In this document: piece by piece, positions 45,605 to 57,700 of the stretch
Layout of the letters: each line of letters opens with the position of its first letter
Numbering within the stretch: the first letter of the stretch is position 1
Origin: Syngnathus acus
Lineage: Eukaryota > Chordata > Actinopteri > Syngnathiformes > Syngnathidae
Reading direction: 5' to 3'
Length of the DNA stretch: 64,000 nucleotides
Assembly: GCF_901709675.1 (NCBI RefSeq)
Contig: NC_051102.1
Location: 11,167,412 to 11,231,411, forward strand
Position numbers and translations under genes: made by a program
Notes under the pieces: model-generated
The model's database searches: none
What the model was told of the DNA's origin: nothing
The model's input: the letters and a program-made list of their open reading frames with translations, nothing else

Positions 45605-46330
45605 ATATTCAAATAGTCAATTTCATGTTTGGTTTTTACTGATAAAATAAGCAAGTAAATTATTTTTCTACAATTTTAGCAGATTTTGTTTGACCTCAAA
45701 ATGACCAAAACCGATTTGTTTGTGAATGGAGCACTTAAAAACATCTTCAGGTGGTAAAAAGAAATCTACACACCCATTGTCAAATGCCCGGTTTTTGTGA
45801 TCTAAATAAAAGTAACAGAAATTAAATTAGATATGACTTTCAAGTATACAGTAGCCATCACTTAAGAAGATTAAAAAGGAGATAAAAAAACAACAGAGCT
45901 GCTGTAAGAGCTGCCGTTCAACCGGTGCTGAAAGAAAAGATTTTTTTTTTTTTTAAATATTTTAGAGCGGAAAAGTAAAAATGAAGAAATGAGATAATAT
46001 TGTTGTGCAAAAGTTCACATTCACATTAAAAAAAACTAAATCCGGATGCGGCTGTCACAGGTTCACGTGCCTTTTGCTTTTCTTGTTTTTTTCTTTTCAG
46101 CTTCCTGCTGGAGAAATTTCTTGCATACGACTGAAAGACACTGGTGCGTGCAACGACTGGGTCTTCCATTCTTATCAAATAACCTCCAAACTGTGTATTC
46201 AGCACTTTGAGACATTCACTCTCTAATCATTGCGGATTCAAATGTTTCACTAATTATGCATGCAAGTGTCAGGTCAGCAGAAACAAGCTGGTGACTAATC
46301 GGCTCGCGTGTGGTTGAAAATGAACGCTCA

Positions 46331-46650
46331 GCCAGAGCGGCAAAGCCAAAGTAAGTTCTCGGCCTCTGTACGGAAGCCATTTTGCAGCAAGCATCTTTTC
46401 ACAGCGCTGTGCCCGAGCGGTAAAGCCAAAGTAAGTTCTCGGCCTCTGTACGGAAGCCATTTTGCAGCAAGCATCTTTTCACAGCGCTGTGCCCGAGCGG
46501 TAAAGCCAAAGTAAGTTCTCGGCCTCTGTACGGAAGCCATTTTGCAGCAAGCATCTTTTCACAGCGCTGTGCCCGAGCGGTAAAGCCAAAGTAAGTTCTC
46601 GGCCTCTGTACGGAAGCCATTTTGCAGCAAGCATCTTTTCACAGCGCTGT
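46331..46650. repeat. 80-bp minisatellite, exactly four copies
   Basis: Copies at 46331-46410, 46411-46490, 46491-46570 and 46571-46650. Copies 2-4 appear identical; copy 1 differs at two positions in the first 11 bases. Each unit includes CTTTTCACAG and AAAGTAAGT. Repeated - strand frames here come from the array and are not genes. Confidence 0.95.
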
Positions 46651-49600
46651 TTGAATATTTAACAGATGCATGCGGAGAACGAGGCTTGCGCGTCAACTGT
46701 CTGTGCTTCCTGGCGTGCAGGCTGGGCCCAAACTCATCCCAAGCAACGTAGTGAATCTGAATCGCCCACCAGTGAGTGTCTTTCACATGTGTGTGAAGAT
46801 GGCGAGGGAACAGGGCCTGCCAGGCTTGTGATGAACAAGTAAGTGGGAGCCATATTGAATTGTTCCCAGACAGCCTCAGTGCTTGAAACACACTGACTTC
46901 ATTGCACATTGATGTTTATTAGATGATGTCGACGGCGTGTCCAAAAATGGGAGGTAACGAGGAGCCAGCGCCACACATCAACTGAGGTAAGAACTTCTAG
47001 TAGCTCCAAATGAAATGTTCTCTCATCTCTTGCCACTTGTTGAAATTGGAATGCATATGGTGTTCATTGAATGCCTAAGACATTGCCACTGTGCGACTTG
47101 AGTCTTTATCCAAGCTCATGTCACATTCCCAACGCCTTTTTCTGCCATCTGGCAGCAAGATTGAAGCTCAGCAATATTTGCTCTGATTAAATGACTTCTT
47201 CAGCATGTTTCTTTGAAGAAGAAAAATAGTAGTCTACCAATTACAGTGCAGCTAGTATTTTTTACTCATTTGATTAGTTAGCCTCTCATGCTGTGCAATT
47301 TTGAGGACTTTTCGCAAGCACCTTTGATGACTCTGCTCAATTCCTCTTCGCAATTTTCCAAAAGCCATGTTGGAATCAGACCAGAAGTGACGTTTTAGGG
47401 CTCAGCATGTTGAGCGTGTGGCGGAAAACCAACGCACACATGCATGCCCCTGAACACAACAACCATGTTGATGCTGCGGGGATGCTTTTCTTTTTGAATG
47501 GGCTTTGGAGCTCCGTTATTAGTGAGAGTGCGGCCCAGGCCTGGAGGGAGGAGCTGTTTCCATCACAAGCATGCTACTTCCAAACAATAACAGGAAACAA
47601 CAACACAATGTTACCAAGCCACAATGGGACTCGATTTGGGTCCCTCGAGGTGCTTTACAAGTTTCAGTAATGCAGCCCGTAGGACTGGTTATTGGACTTC
47701 AGTATGATTAGTTGTACCTTCACTTCTAGCTCGGTAAAGGTAAAAACATGATACAAATTAGAACCTTTGCACTTCATGCGACTACCATTTCCTTTCATAA
47801 CACACACACACAGATAGATAGCCATGTGCATGATCATGGTCATGCAGCTAGCTTGTGGTTTATCTTCTGTCGCTGTTTCCAAATGTAGGAAACCCCAAGC
47901 AAATAGTGTGTCTTATAGATAATGACAAAACCACTCTTACTTCCTCTTTTAACTCATCGCTCTCATGTTAGTCATTTTATTAGGAGAAGTGCAGAGTGAA
48001 AGAATTGACTGCCCCCCACACCCAGATGTATGTGTGTGTGTGTGTGTGTGACAATCATTGGGTGTTATATGTCAAACTTGGAACTTTGGACACAAATAGG
48101 CAGATAAGAAAAGATTGACTTGGTTGTTTAATTTCACACTTGATGGGTGGGCATGTCCTCCAGAGTCCTGACTATTTGTATACAAGTCATTAGAAAAGTC
48201 CATTTTCCATAATATATCCTCTTTAATAAAACTGGCAACCAATGTGCTGCTAATAATTCTGTGCATTCATGCTTCTAATAGTTGCTGATAGTGAGGTGCA
48301 CAGTGGATCCACAGTTACTTGCTTGTTTTAAAACTTTGCCTCATTAAGTGAGTGGAAGCAGAATAACTTGTGAAAATGTCACCAAAAAATAACAATAATA
48401 AATATTTTGCTCATGTAGTTTGCTAAATATTTATTTTGCACTTCTCCAGATGATGTATGCGGCTCAGTTATGGGACACTTTTTTTTTTTTTTTTTAAATA
48501 TTGATGGTTTGTATAATTGTAATATTGTCGTGACAGGATTGAGTCAGTCCAGCCACCGAATGGACCAGCCCCACCGCTAAAAGCACACGTTTACCCCCCC
48601 CCCCCCCCCGAGTGTGCGTTTGTTCCTGTCTCGGGGGCTACGTAGCTTCATGAAAATGGATGAGACGAGCCTCATCATGTCGCAGCTACGTATCTCTGCA
48701 AAATAACACACACGCAACGCATACACCGAGGAGCAATATCCCAGCTGGCGTCTGCGCTCGTCACTGTCCAGTCACCTCGCCCAAACACTGATGAATGATC
48801 CGGCGCCATGATGGAAATTCTTATTTACAGTGGTTTATATGAAAATCACCTTACTGTATATTCATTTCACAGCTTGTGATTGCATATGGAGCCGCAGGGG
48901 ATTCTTCTTTTCATCATAGGGTATACAGCAGAATGCTTGGCTCATGCACGCTGATACATGAGGCGCTCATAACTGGGATTCTTACATTTTGACACAATAG
49001 CAACATGCAGTTAGCAAGATAGCAATGCTAACATCTTCGGATAGAGTGCCTCGTTGTTCGTCACCTACAGCATTTGAGAGAAGGGCTTGATTTTTCAAAG
49101 CTTCATTTTATACTTGGCAATTATTTTCTTCATCATTCAAACATGGCAGGGTTGTTGAAACTTTCTTGACTTGTTTCATTCACTTTGCACAAACTTTTTT
49201 TTCTTCTTAGAGTTTCGACTGTAATTGTGGTCAGCCTTTCCTACACTTTTTCGTCATTACGTTGAGCTCACAATGTCATTTATGTTCTTGTGCAGTAATG
49301 CTGTAATGCGAAAAAAAAAAAAAAACCCCGTCTTGCAAGATGCCACGGGTTGTTTAGCGCGTTACAGGCGCACGCACTCACGTTTGCGTCCTCTTTTTAG
49401 CAAAGCTCTGCCCTGGTTACCAACAGGCTTTCTCTCTCTCTCTCTCTCGCTCTCTCTCTCCTTTTCAAACCTTTGAATGAAAAAGCCTCTTTTGCTCGAC
49501 TGAGCCAGAAAGAGAATTAACCACAATGCCACAGGCAGGCCACTGTAAGTGTGTGCCTCGTGTGTAGACCCAAACACTCACTGTGCATCTTTCACCTGGT

Positions 49601-50280
49601 AGAGCACTCACAGACTTTCGCAGCTTCCATTTCCCGTGTTTGTTCCCCTTTTAGATGCGGGCTGGAGATGTGTTTGTCCACATTGACGAAGCCTCATTGT
49701 GCTGAAGGGAGCAACTAGAAGCAGCCTTTTTTTTAGTCTCTAAACGTGTCCTCTGTTAGGTTTACATATCTTGGCTTGTCCCTGACTCACTGCGACGTCA
49801 CTCGGTGAGAGTACAGTAAAAGCCGCAGCAAGAATCCAATGCAGGAAACACACAAGCAAGCACAGACAGAGGCCCCATTCTTACAAAAAGTGGGCAGGGT
49901 GCAGTGACGTTGTGACCAGAACACACACACACTCACACACACTGAGTCAGGAGGAGGAGGATATTGTTGGAGGTTGACGACGCTCGAAGAGCAAACAGGA
50001 ACAGAAAGTGAAGCCTTGTCATGATGTGTGTGTGTGTGTGTGTGTGTGTGAGAGGGTGGCAAAAAGAAGCAAGCTGATGGCAAACACAGACACAACTTGT
50101 TTGATTAGCTGACGGGAGGAGGCCTGACCCGAGTTAAGGTAATGTCACTTTCAATGAGTTGGTCTTCATGTGTGTGTGCGCGCTGAAAGTTGGAGTGACT
50201 GGATTGGGATAGATTGGGTTTGGAGTGTTGGGTCACTTCTTTTTGCCCTTGCGTGACAATTAAGAAAAAGTTATTTGAAA

Positions 50281-50360
50281 TTGTTCATGTTAGTCATGAA
50301 TGAGGATAAGCACCATAGATTTGTTCATGTTAGCCATGGATGAGGCGAAGCACCATAGTA
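50281..50360. repeat. 40-bp tandem duplication
   Basis: Two 40-base copies beginning TTGTTCATGTTAG, with a few differences, directly next to the GGAC/GGAT array. Confidence 0.85.
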
Positions 50361-50364
50361 GAAG

Positions 50365-50453
50365 ATGGACGGACGGACGGACGGATGGATGGATGGATGG
50401 ATGGATGGATGGATGGATGGATGGATGGATGGATGGATGGACGGACGGACGGA
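50365..50453. repeat. (GGAC/GGAT)n microsatellite
   Basis: About 22 tetranucleotides; GGAC units at both ends and GGAT in the middle. Confidence 0.95.
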
Positions 50454-51413
50454 TTTACTCAACTTAGCTGTGACATTCGTCATTTTAGAAGTAGAGCTTT
50501 TTCCCCAATAAAAAAAAAGTTGCAATAATCTCCCTGAAGGTTATAGCAGCGGGAATTTAAGAACTGATAAGACTCTCAGCTGCACTGATCTCTCCCTCAC
50601 ATAATATGCATGCAAGAAAACTAATGATCATTTTCTCGAAGCATTGTAGAAGTGTGCATTTGGAAATGTGAACACTTGCAGGGTTTAATAGAAGTGAACT
50701 GGATGTGAATTATTGTAGTCAGTAGTCAAGGAGCTCTCCGTTTCAAAAAGGTGCCATGATGACGCCTGCTCTAAATTGCGCATAGTTTGAGGAAATGTGC
50801 CCTTTTCCATCTTGATACACACTTTGGAGCTTTGGTCTTCTGCTCAAATGAAAAGTAGTATCAGTTGTCGAGTGGGCCCTTTGCTGGAGGCCGCTCATTA
50901 AAAATTCCCGTCATGCCTTCTGTCGCCACTTCTGCTCTTTGAGGTCGCGCGTGCTCCTTAAAAAGCCGGCCCCAATGCAATCATAACCGGGTTTTTTCTC
51001 AGCCCCTTCCTGCTTTTGTGGGGCGCCATCAATTGGCTTTTCCTGGATTCAAGAATCCTCCACTAGAGCACAATGTCATGAGAAAGTCAAGTGGACTCTT
51101 GGAATGTCAGAATAGCCATTGGCATATTTTCTCACGTGTTCTTTTTCATTTAGTCTTCATCTGCTATACTAAAGTAGTCATGACAAATAATGTTTTTACT
51201 ACTTCAAATGTTATATGTTCAAAAGCGAAGCGGAAAAAAAAAATCCGATGAGAAACAGGAAGTCAAACATTTCTGTGCTTGTGGGTACGTGCGACTAAAA
51301 TACTCAAGTGTTGCAAGATTTGTCGACGTCCTTACTATGTTACAAAATGATGTCATTTTTGTCATGATCACACCTTCCAAATGCTGAAATGAACAGATGT
51401 TTTTGTTCCACAG

Positions 51414-51983
51414 AACAAGAGAACACCTTTCCGGATTCACGTCAACTGAAATGAGGAGAGAAGTGAAGTGGACAAACACTTGCACAGTTTTGCCTTTTGG
51501 ATGTCTTTGGCCTTGAATTGAACCGTCTGATCCGTCCGTTTACTTGAAGGAAGGGGAACTTCAAAATGAAACTTTGAAATTGACTGAAGTTACTAGGTGA
51601 ATTCATCCTTCACAAAGCATTACGTCAACTTACCAACTTTGCATGCTTGAGCTATGGATGGGACAACAGACAGCATCCGCAACTTCTTCAACCATGTCTG
51701 GAGCTTGGTGATGGAGAAACATCACCAAGGTGTCTTCAACACCGTGTGCCTCGTGGTCCTCCTCACTTTGCCCCTGGTTGTCCTGGTCACCACGCTGGCG
51801 GTGTGTTGCCACTGCTGCTGCTGTCGCCACGCAGACGACGGCCGCTGCTGCCGTTGTGGAGGAGGCGGAGCCGGCAAGCCGGAATCAAAGAAGAAGAAGA
51901 ATTTGGCCAATAATGATGACTTGTGGATTTCTGTCAAAACGGGCCAGATGATGCCAGATCTGGTCGCTCTGCCAATGGAGTAG
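51414..51983 (+). CDS. kiaa0040: KIAA0040-like single-pass membrane microprotein (CDS 51654-51983)
   Basis: The reading frame 51654-51983 encodes 109 residues that I recognise as the counterpart of human KIAA0040 (about 99 residues, function unknown). Shared blocks are the N-terminal IWDTILTKHQEGIYNT-like stretch (here VWSLVMEKHHQGVFNT), the following hydrophobic segment with CCHCC, a lysine run, and a D-LWIS motif near the end. A single membrane span covers about residues 29-52. Directly after it is a cluster of nine cysteines (51-68), likely palmitoylated, then KKKK (79-82) and DLWIS (89-93). With no signal peptide beyond the span and lysines on the C-terminal side, the C-terminus is probably cytoplasmic (inference). 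The ATG has G at -3 and G at +4. An acceptor (ttccacag) ends at 51413, so the exon probably starts at 51414 with about 240 bases of 5' UTR, as expected if the coding sequence sits in the last exon. It lies between tnr and tnw, as I recall KIAA0040 lying between TNR and TNN in human. Confidence 0.88.
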
Positions 51984-52250
51984 AAATTCCTTTTTACTGT
52001 TCGGAAACTTTTTAATGAAGGCAGACACGAAAAGACTCATGAAATGATTTTGTACTAACCATGTAGTATGTTTACGATGTTTGCGGTACAGATATTCAGA
52101 AACCCGACCGACGACCTGTTCGGCATTCATAAATTTGCCTGTTGGGTGAGTTGTGGAGCTTCACTTTGCTCCCATCTGCAGGCAATTGTAACGTTTTCAA
52201 GGGAGTGTGATATACTCAAGGATTTATGTTATTTGCAGAAATGGTTGAAT

Positions 52251-52254
<4 letters not shown>

Positions 52255-52306
<52 letters not shown>

Positions 52307-52330
52307 GTGTGCGTGCGTGCGTGTGTGTGT
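52255..52330. repeat. (GT)n microsatellite
   Basis: About 38 GT units with some GC interruptions near the end. Confidence 0.95.
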
Positions 52331-52509
52331 TCTTCAAGCTCATATGTGAAATAGTATGTTGTCTGTATTCAGGAGGGCCCTGCAGTTTTCAAGGGCAGTT
52401 TTTAAACCCTGCTATTATGTCACAGCTATCTCTGATGGCTCACTTTTAAAGTACAAAAAGAAACACACAGCCTTGCTCATGATTTCTAGCTCAAAATGTT
52501 TTAGTTCAG

Positions 52510-52830
52510 GCATTGTATTGTGTTCACGAACGGGTCGTGAATTGCGTATCCCCTTCACCAACTGTGAGTGAACGAGTCAGTGAGCGAGTGATTTGCATTT
52601 GCAGTTCATCGCGAGAACGGATCAGTGGGGGAACGAATCCGGACTTTCCCGTTCGCGAACGAGTCAATGGGGCAACTGCCTTCCTTCCTTCCGTTTGAAC
52701 GAATCTTTTGAGTGAACTGATTCTAAAGATTCAGTTCACCTAACAGAACTGGAATGCACATCACTAATGCTGTCTGTCACTCACTCGTGAATCTTCGCGA
52801 ACGAACCTGTAAATGGCGGTGTACCTAATG
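52510..52830. mobile_element. GAACGA-rich dispersed repeat
   Basis: Repeated phrases in both orientations: TTCACGAACGGGTCGTGAAT, TTCGCGAACGAGTCA, GAACGAATCTTTTGAGTGAA, ATCTTCGCGAACGAA. The style matches non-autonomous DNA-transposon repeats of fish, but the ends are not clear. Confidence 0.4.
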
Positions 52831-53560
52831 GAGTGTCCGAATGACGTCACAGATCAAACAGCCAATCAGAAAGTGGGGGTGAGGGCGGGTGTGGCACTTT
52901 TCACTTAAACCAGAGGTGTCGACCTCCAGTCCTCGAGGGGCCGCGTTCCAATATGTTTTCCAAGATTCCCTCGTTAAGCGCACCTGCGTGAAAAGTTTTT
53001 GGTTCACGTTCAGCAGGAGCTGAAACTTTTCACGCAGGTGCGCTTAACGAGGGAATCTTAGAAGACATGTTGGAATGCGGCCCCGAGGACCAGAGCTTGA
53101 CACCTGTGACCTTTGACCATGATATTTCCCTAATAAAGTGGCCTGTTATTAGGTCCACTTGAAAATGGCGGTGTACCTAATGGAGTGTCTGATTCCCTCG
53201 TTAAGTGCACCTGCGTGAAAACTTTTAGCTCCTGCAGAACGTGAAAGGAGCTAAAACCTTTCACGCAGGTGCGCTTAACGAGGGTCACTTGGAAAACATG
53301 TTGGAATGCGGCCCCGAGGACCAGAGCTTGACACCTGTGACCTTTGACCATGATATTTCCCTAATAAAGTGGCCGGCCTGTTATTAGGTCCACTTGAAAA
53401 TGGCGGTGTACCTAATGGAGTGTCCAAGTGATGTCACAGATGAAACAGCAGGTTGTGGCACTTTTCACGTTCACTTCAACTTTTTCCCTAATGAAGTGGC
53501 CTGTTATTAGGTACACCTAAAAATGGCAATGGCTGAAATGGAGTCGTGACCTTGTCATCA
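52812..53560. repeat. Tandem repeat of hairpin-bearing units
   Basis: Two units of about 230-240 bases share AATGGCGGTGTACCTAATGG, an inverted-repeat hairpin, GGAATGCGGCCCCGAGGACC and CCCTAATAAAGTGGCC, with partial copies on both sides. Hairpin 1: perfect 37-base arms at 52962-52998 and 53023-53059. Hairpin 2: 39-base arms at 53195-53233 and 53246-53284 with about three mismatches. Confidence 0.85.
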
Positions 53561-53882
53561 AATAACTCCGGTCCAGACAGCGCCTGTGCTATTTTAAATT
53601 TTGGGGAAACTATTTGGAAAGAACTGCCCATGTGCAATTCCTGTAAGTTGCTCAACTTTTTTATGAGGAAACATTAGTCATCACTTGATGGAGTCTATTC
53701 TTGCTGTGGTGCTAAGAGTCCTTTTTCTTAGTTTGGTTTGAAAGCCCAACCCGAGTATGAAGAGTGTAGCGTAGTCACTTGCACGTCTAACGGTTTATGC
53801 TCATTCTTCGGCTCGCTAACGTGATGTGACAGCGTGCGTGCGCAAGCTCATCTTCAGAAAAACACAAGCGATAGAAATGTTT

Positions 53883-53888
53883 TTTATT
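53883..53888 (-). terminator. tnw: Candidate tnw polyadenylation signal
   Basis: TTTATT on the + strand reads AATAAA on the - strand, about 660 bases after the tnw stop, giving a plausible 3' UTR of 53.88-54.55 kb. It is inferred from position only. Confidence 0.4.
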
Positions 53889-54549
53889 TCATTCAGTTTA
53901 ATATGACAACACTCATTAACATTGGGGGAAATCTTGTATCGCTTCCTAAGAAAACAAATGAAAAACATAAGATAAAGGCAGATCCAATCATTGGTGGAAA
54001 ATCGGCTTGACAATCGTTTGATTTTGTTGTGATCCACGACAACATTCGTAATGGGTTAGGGTTAGGTTTGTCTGACCTAGCGTTTCTCCACATCCATCAA
54101 TGCCACAGAAATATAGAGACAGACAAAACAATTCAATTGAGATGGCAGAAGTTACAACTGTGTCAACCTGATCCCACACATACAAGAAAATACGTGTTCA
54201 ACTCAACTGGGATGAGATCATCGTTATTTCTGGATCGACTCATTTCATTTTTGGGACATTTTTCTTTGGTGCCATGACATTTTTCTGATGTCAAATTTGT
54301 GCCTTGGCTCAATAAGAGTTGGGAATCATCAGAAGTACTTGCATGTTACTCAACGACCAGACTTGAGAGGAACCTTGAAACCAAATGGAGCAAAATGAAT
54401 TCAATTCAAAACTTTTAACAAGCAGACCGACCGCTCTGATGTATTTTTGACAAAAACGGTGAAAACAAAACGTTTTCTAACAAATTCCCAACTGATGAAG
54501 TCTGAGCAAATTCTTAATAAGTCAAGGCTGACTACGATATGCGTCTCTT

Positions 54550-54705
54550 CTACTTCTCCGGGTGGTGGACGGCATCGTGTCGGCTCTTCTCTCTGGCCAA
54601 CAACGATCGTCTCTTCCTGCTGGAGAACGCTCCCACTGGCCGGATCTTCATCTCGGTGAAGTCCAGGGACACCAGGTGGCCTTTCCACGGCTCCCAGTTG
54701 ACCCC
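54550..54705 (-). CDS. tnw: tnw visible exon 15: FReD end, basic tail, stop
   Basis: Encodes [20 protein letters not shown], then a 27-residue tail after IRPV with RKRRSLL and several histidines; TAG at 54550-54552. The preceding 135-base intron has 16 consecutive G on the sense strand (54745-54760). The acceptor cttatag ends at 54706. Confidence 0.94.
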   Translation of the reverse strand, partial: GVNWEPWKGHLVSLDFTEMKIRPVGAFSSRKRRSLLAREKSRHDAVHHPEK

Positions 54706-57700
54706 CTATAAGTGTCAGATGTCCAAATATGGTCAATTGTACAACCCCCCCCCCCCCCCCACAAACTGAGGCGATAAGGATCATTATTCTTGTGTGGATG
54801 CGATGGAAGTGTGCCAAAGTTAACGAGGCTGATCACTCACCAGACTGTGCCTGTTGTCTCCCCATTTGCCGTTGAGGTTAGCCAGGTGACAGTTTTTGTA
54901 CCACCAGGCCCCGCGGTGCGTAAGGGCGCAGTTGCCCAGGGCGATGTCGTTATCCGAGTCGATGGTCGTCCACGGCCGACCTTGGTGGTAGGTCATGGCG
55001 TCACCTAGGGAGCGACAAAGACAGACACCATTGATCCAGCGCAAGTAAATACTTCCCAACCTCACACGGATGCCGCGGTGTTGTTTTTTTAGGACATTGA
55101 GGCATTCGGCAAGAAGCCAATAAAAAAAGCGCACCTGCTGTCCCTCTGTAGTTGCCGACGGTGAGCGCAAACTTTTGCCTGGCACTGGCGATCTTGAAGT
55201 TGTCGTAGACGGCGTAGGCCCTCTCGGGCCCCAGGCCCAACTCGAACCTCGCCTCGTAGCGGATGGGCGTGTTGGTCATCTGGTATATCTTGTCCAGCCC
55301 TGAAAGCGACAAAACAAAGATAGCGCAGTGTGCCGGACTTGGCAAGCTTTTGGAGTTCTCACCGATCCAAAACTCATCCGTCGCGTTGCCGAAACCGGCC
55401 ACGTACGGCCTCCAGCGTTTCATGAAGTCTAGTTTGCCGGTGGTGCGACGCTGCACGACCTGGAAGAACACGTATGAAGAAGCGTAGAAGAAATCATTTT
55501 GGATGGCTTGGTCAGTAGGTTACTGAATATACGACGTAGTATATCATTGCTCCATTGAAAGACCAAACCAAATGGGTTGGGGGCGGAGCAGCGTACCAGC
55601 CAGCCGCCTCCATCGGTATCCATGTCACAGTAGGCTTCTATTGGTTTGGAGTTGTCATTATTGATGTATACGGTGTAGACTCCGCTCTTTTTGATGCCAT
55701 TTTTCAGGATCTGGAGGCAGTCCATGGGGAAGGGGTAGAGGAGGCCAACTACGGAATGGATCAAGATGGGTCAAAAACATTCAACCTAAGCCAAACTTGC
55801 ATGACGCAGACCTGTTTTGAAGACGATTTCCACCGCTTTGCTCCTCTGGTTTCCTCGATAAGCCATGATGCTAACTATGTAGCTCTTGGCCATCTGGAGG
55901 CTAGACATGACAAAGCTGGTCTCTCTGGCTCCAAGCTGCTTCTCAACAGTCTGACAGACACGCAACACAACAAATTAGGAACGGGAGTGACCAGGAACGG
56001 ATTCAGCCTTTGTGGACCTTTGAATGACTCAAAATGCAAGGACATGAACTATAGCCAGCCACATGACATGTTTCCATGTTGACATTTTGGGCGAGTTGAA
56101 CAAAACCACATCATGTTATCAAACACTTGGGAGTTGGGATAGGTTGTGAACAAAATGGAGAACATGTCACATTTATTACCCAAAGGAGGTCTTGCATTTG
56201 ATGAACAAACCCAAACGTAACAAGTTTATGCACTTTATGACCACAAGAGGGGAGCCTTGCACAGACCTTGAATGTGAAAAAATGCAGACAAGGCATTCCC
56301 AGTAAAGAATAGAATAAGTGAAAATTCTATATCGACAGACAGACAGACAGACGGATAGAGGGATAGACAGATAGACAGATAGACAGATAGATAGCCTCAG
56401 CAGTTTAAATATTGCAAATTTTTTTTAATGTCAGATGTGTGTTCAACTCACCTCCATGTTGCCATCCTCGTCCCTGTAGGTTAGGATGTAGCCCTCGATG
56501 TCAGCGAAAGGTGCAGCCCAGGTCAACTGAGCCGACTCCGTGGTGACACTCAAAGCCTGCAAGTCCTTTGGAGCGTCAATGTCTGTCAGTTGGATGACAA
56601 CACACGACAAGTGAGTGCTCATTCATGCCGATAATATGTCATTAGTTTGGATTTGGGCTGCTGTAAAGCTTGAAATGGCAAAAGACCATCCGTCGATCAT
56701 CCCACTGGTTTAGTCGATGGTATTTTTTGTTTTCTGGCTTCGTCTACTTGACGCTCAGGACCAAAGTTGACAATTATGTGCATGCATGGTTTTCATTTGC
56801 TTTGTGAGGATGAACCAGTAATTAGCCTGTCCTGTTTGAAAATCAACACTGAGCTGATTCGTTTGACACATGCGCACAGGGTCGAGTAATGATTGTATGG
56901 GGACTGAACATTATACAGCCATCTGAATTTTTGGCTGTCATGCTGGAGGTGAACCCGGCTGACTTTGGGTGGGAGGTGAGTTGGCGGCAAACTCACATCA
57001 ATTATAGCGCTTTTGCTTTGCGACACAATTCATTGACATATTTGGCCACTCCCAAATGAATTCGTTTTTTATTGTGTGACCACTGATGGTTGGCAGCTTG
57101 ACGGAGGCCATAACAAAATACGGCCTACCGGTAGAATGAACTTTTCACCACTTCAGGCGTGTTTTGCACAAAGAAACGTTTGTTCATGTGCCTGCCGCTG
57201 CTGCTGCCCCATACACAACGTACACTATCTAAAGTCTGGGAAGCTTGCCCTGCCAAAATAAAGGATTGTGCTCCTTCCTGAGGATTTCACGAATAAAATG
57301 CTAGTATTGAGTGTATCATCGCTTAGGAAGTACATGTGGAATGTTTGGCATATGAGAAGTGGTTCTCAGCTATCCTTCAAACAATCCATCGATTGAGTCA
57401 TGTGGAACCTGTCTCCGCTTGCACTGAGATCTTCCTGCTGCTTCTGCCTCCTTTGACGGCCCAGATGTAGACAGTGTAGACGACGCCTGGCCTCAAACCG
57501 GTCAGACTGTGAGAATGACTTTGGGGACCGACGCGGATTTCCCCGCTCGCGCCCTCCGAGGAACTGTGGCTGAGGACATAGCCGTCGATTTCTGCCTGGA
57601 CGCCATCCCAGGACACCCTGAAGCCACTCTCGGTTTGGTCTCGAGCTATAGGGTTAGCAGGATCGTCCAGCTCTGTGGGAAGATGTTGGAATATGCGGTT

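Larger units (their letters stand above)
45611..51413. other. Intergenic region tnr to kiaa0040
   Basis: No coding exon recognised on either strand. It may hold non-coding 5' exons and the promoter of kiaa0040; donor-like sites such as AG|GTAAGA near 46985 and AG|GTAATG near 50139 are compatible but unproven. It contains the 80-bp minisatellite, GT runs (about 48031-48049, 50026-50050), C16 (48594-48609), a CT run (about 49431-49462) and a GGAT/GGAC array. Confidence 0.5.
51984..53882. other. kiaa0040 3' side and repeat cluster
   Basis: Presumed kiaa0040 3' UTR, then a GT microsatellite, a GAACGA-rich repeat and a tandem hairpin repeat (listed separately). No coding exon. Confidence 0.5.

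Noticed and set aside
46269-46909. Repeated - strand frames beginning MASVQRPRTYFG
   Set aside because: Generated by the four-copy 80-bp minisatellite. The period is not a multiple of three, so the repeats do not form one continuous repeat protein.
55555-56082. 175-codon + strand frame
   Set aside because: Antisense shadow of tnw FReD and FNIII-g exons, running through introns.
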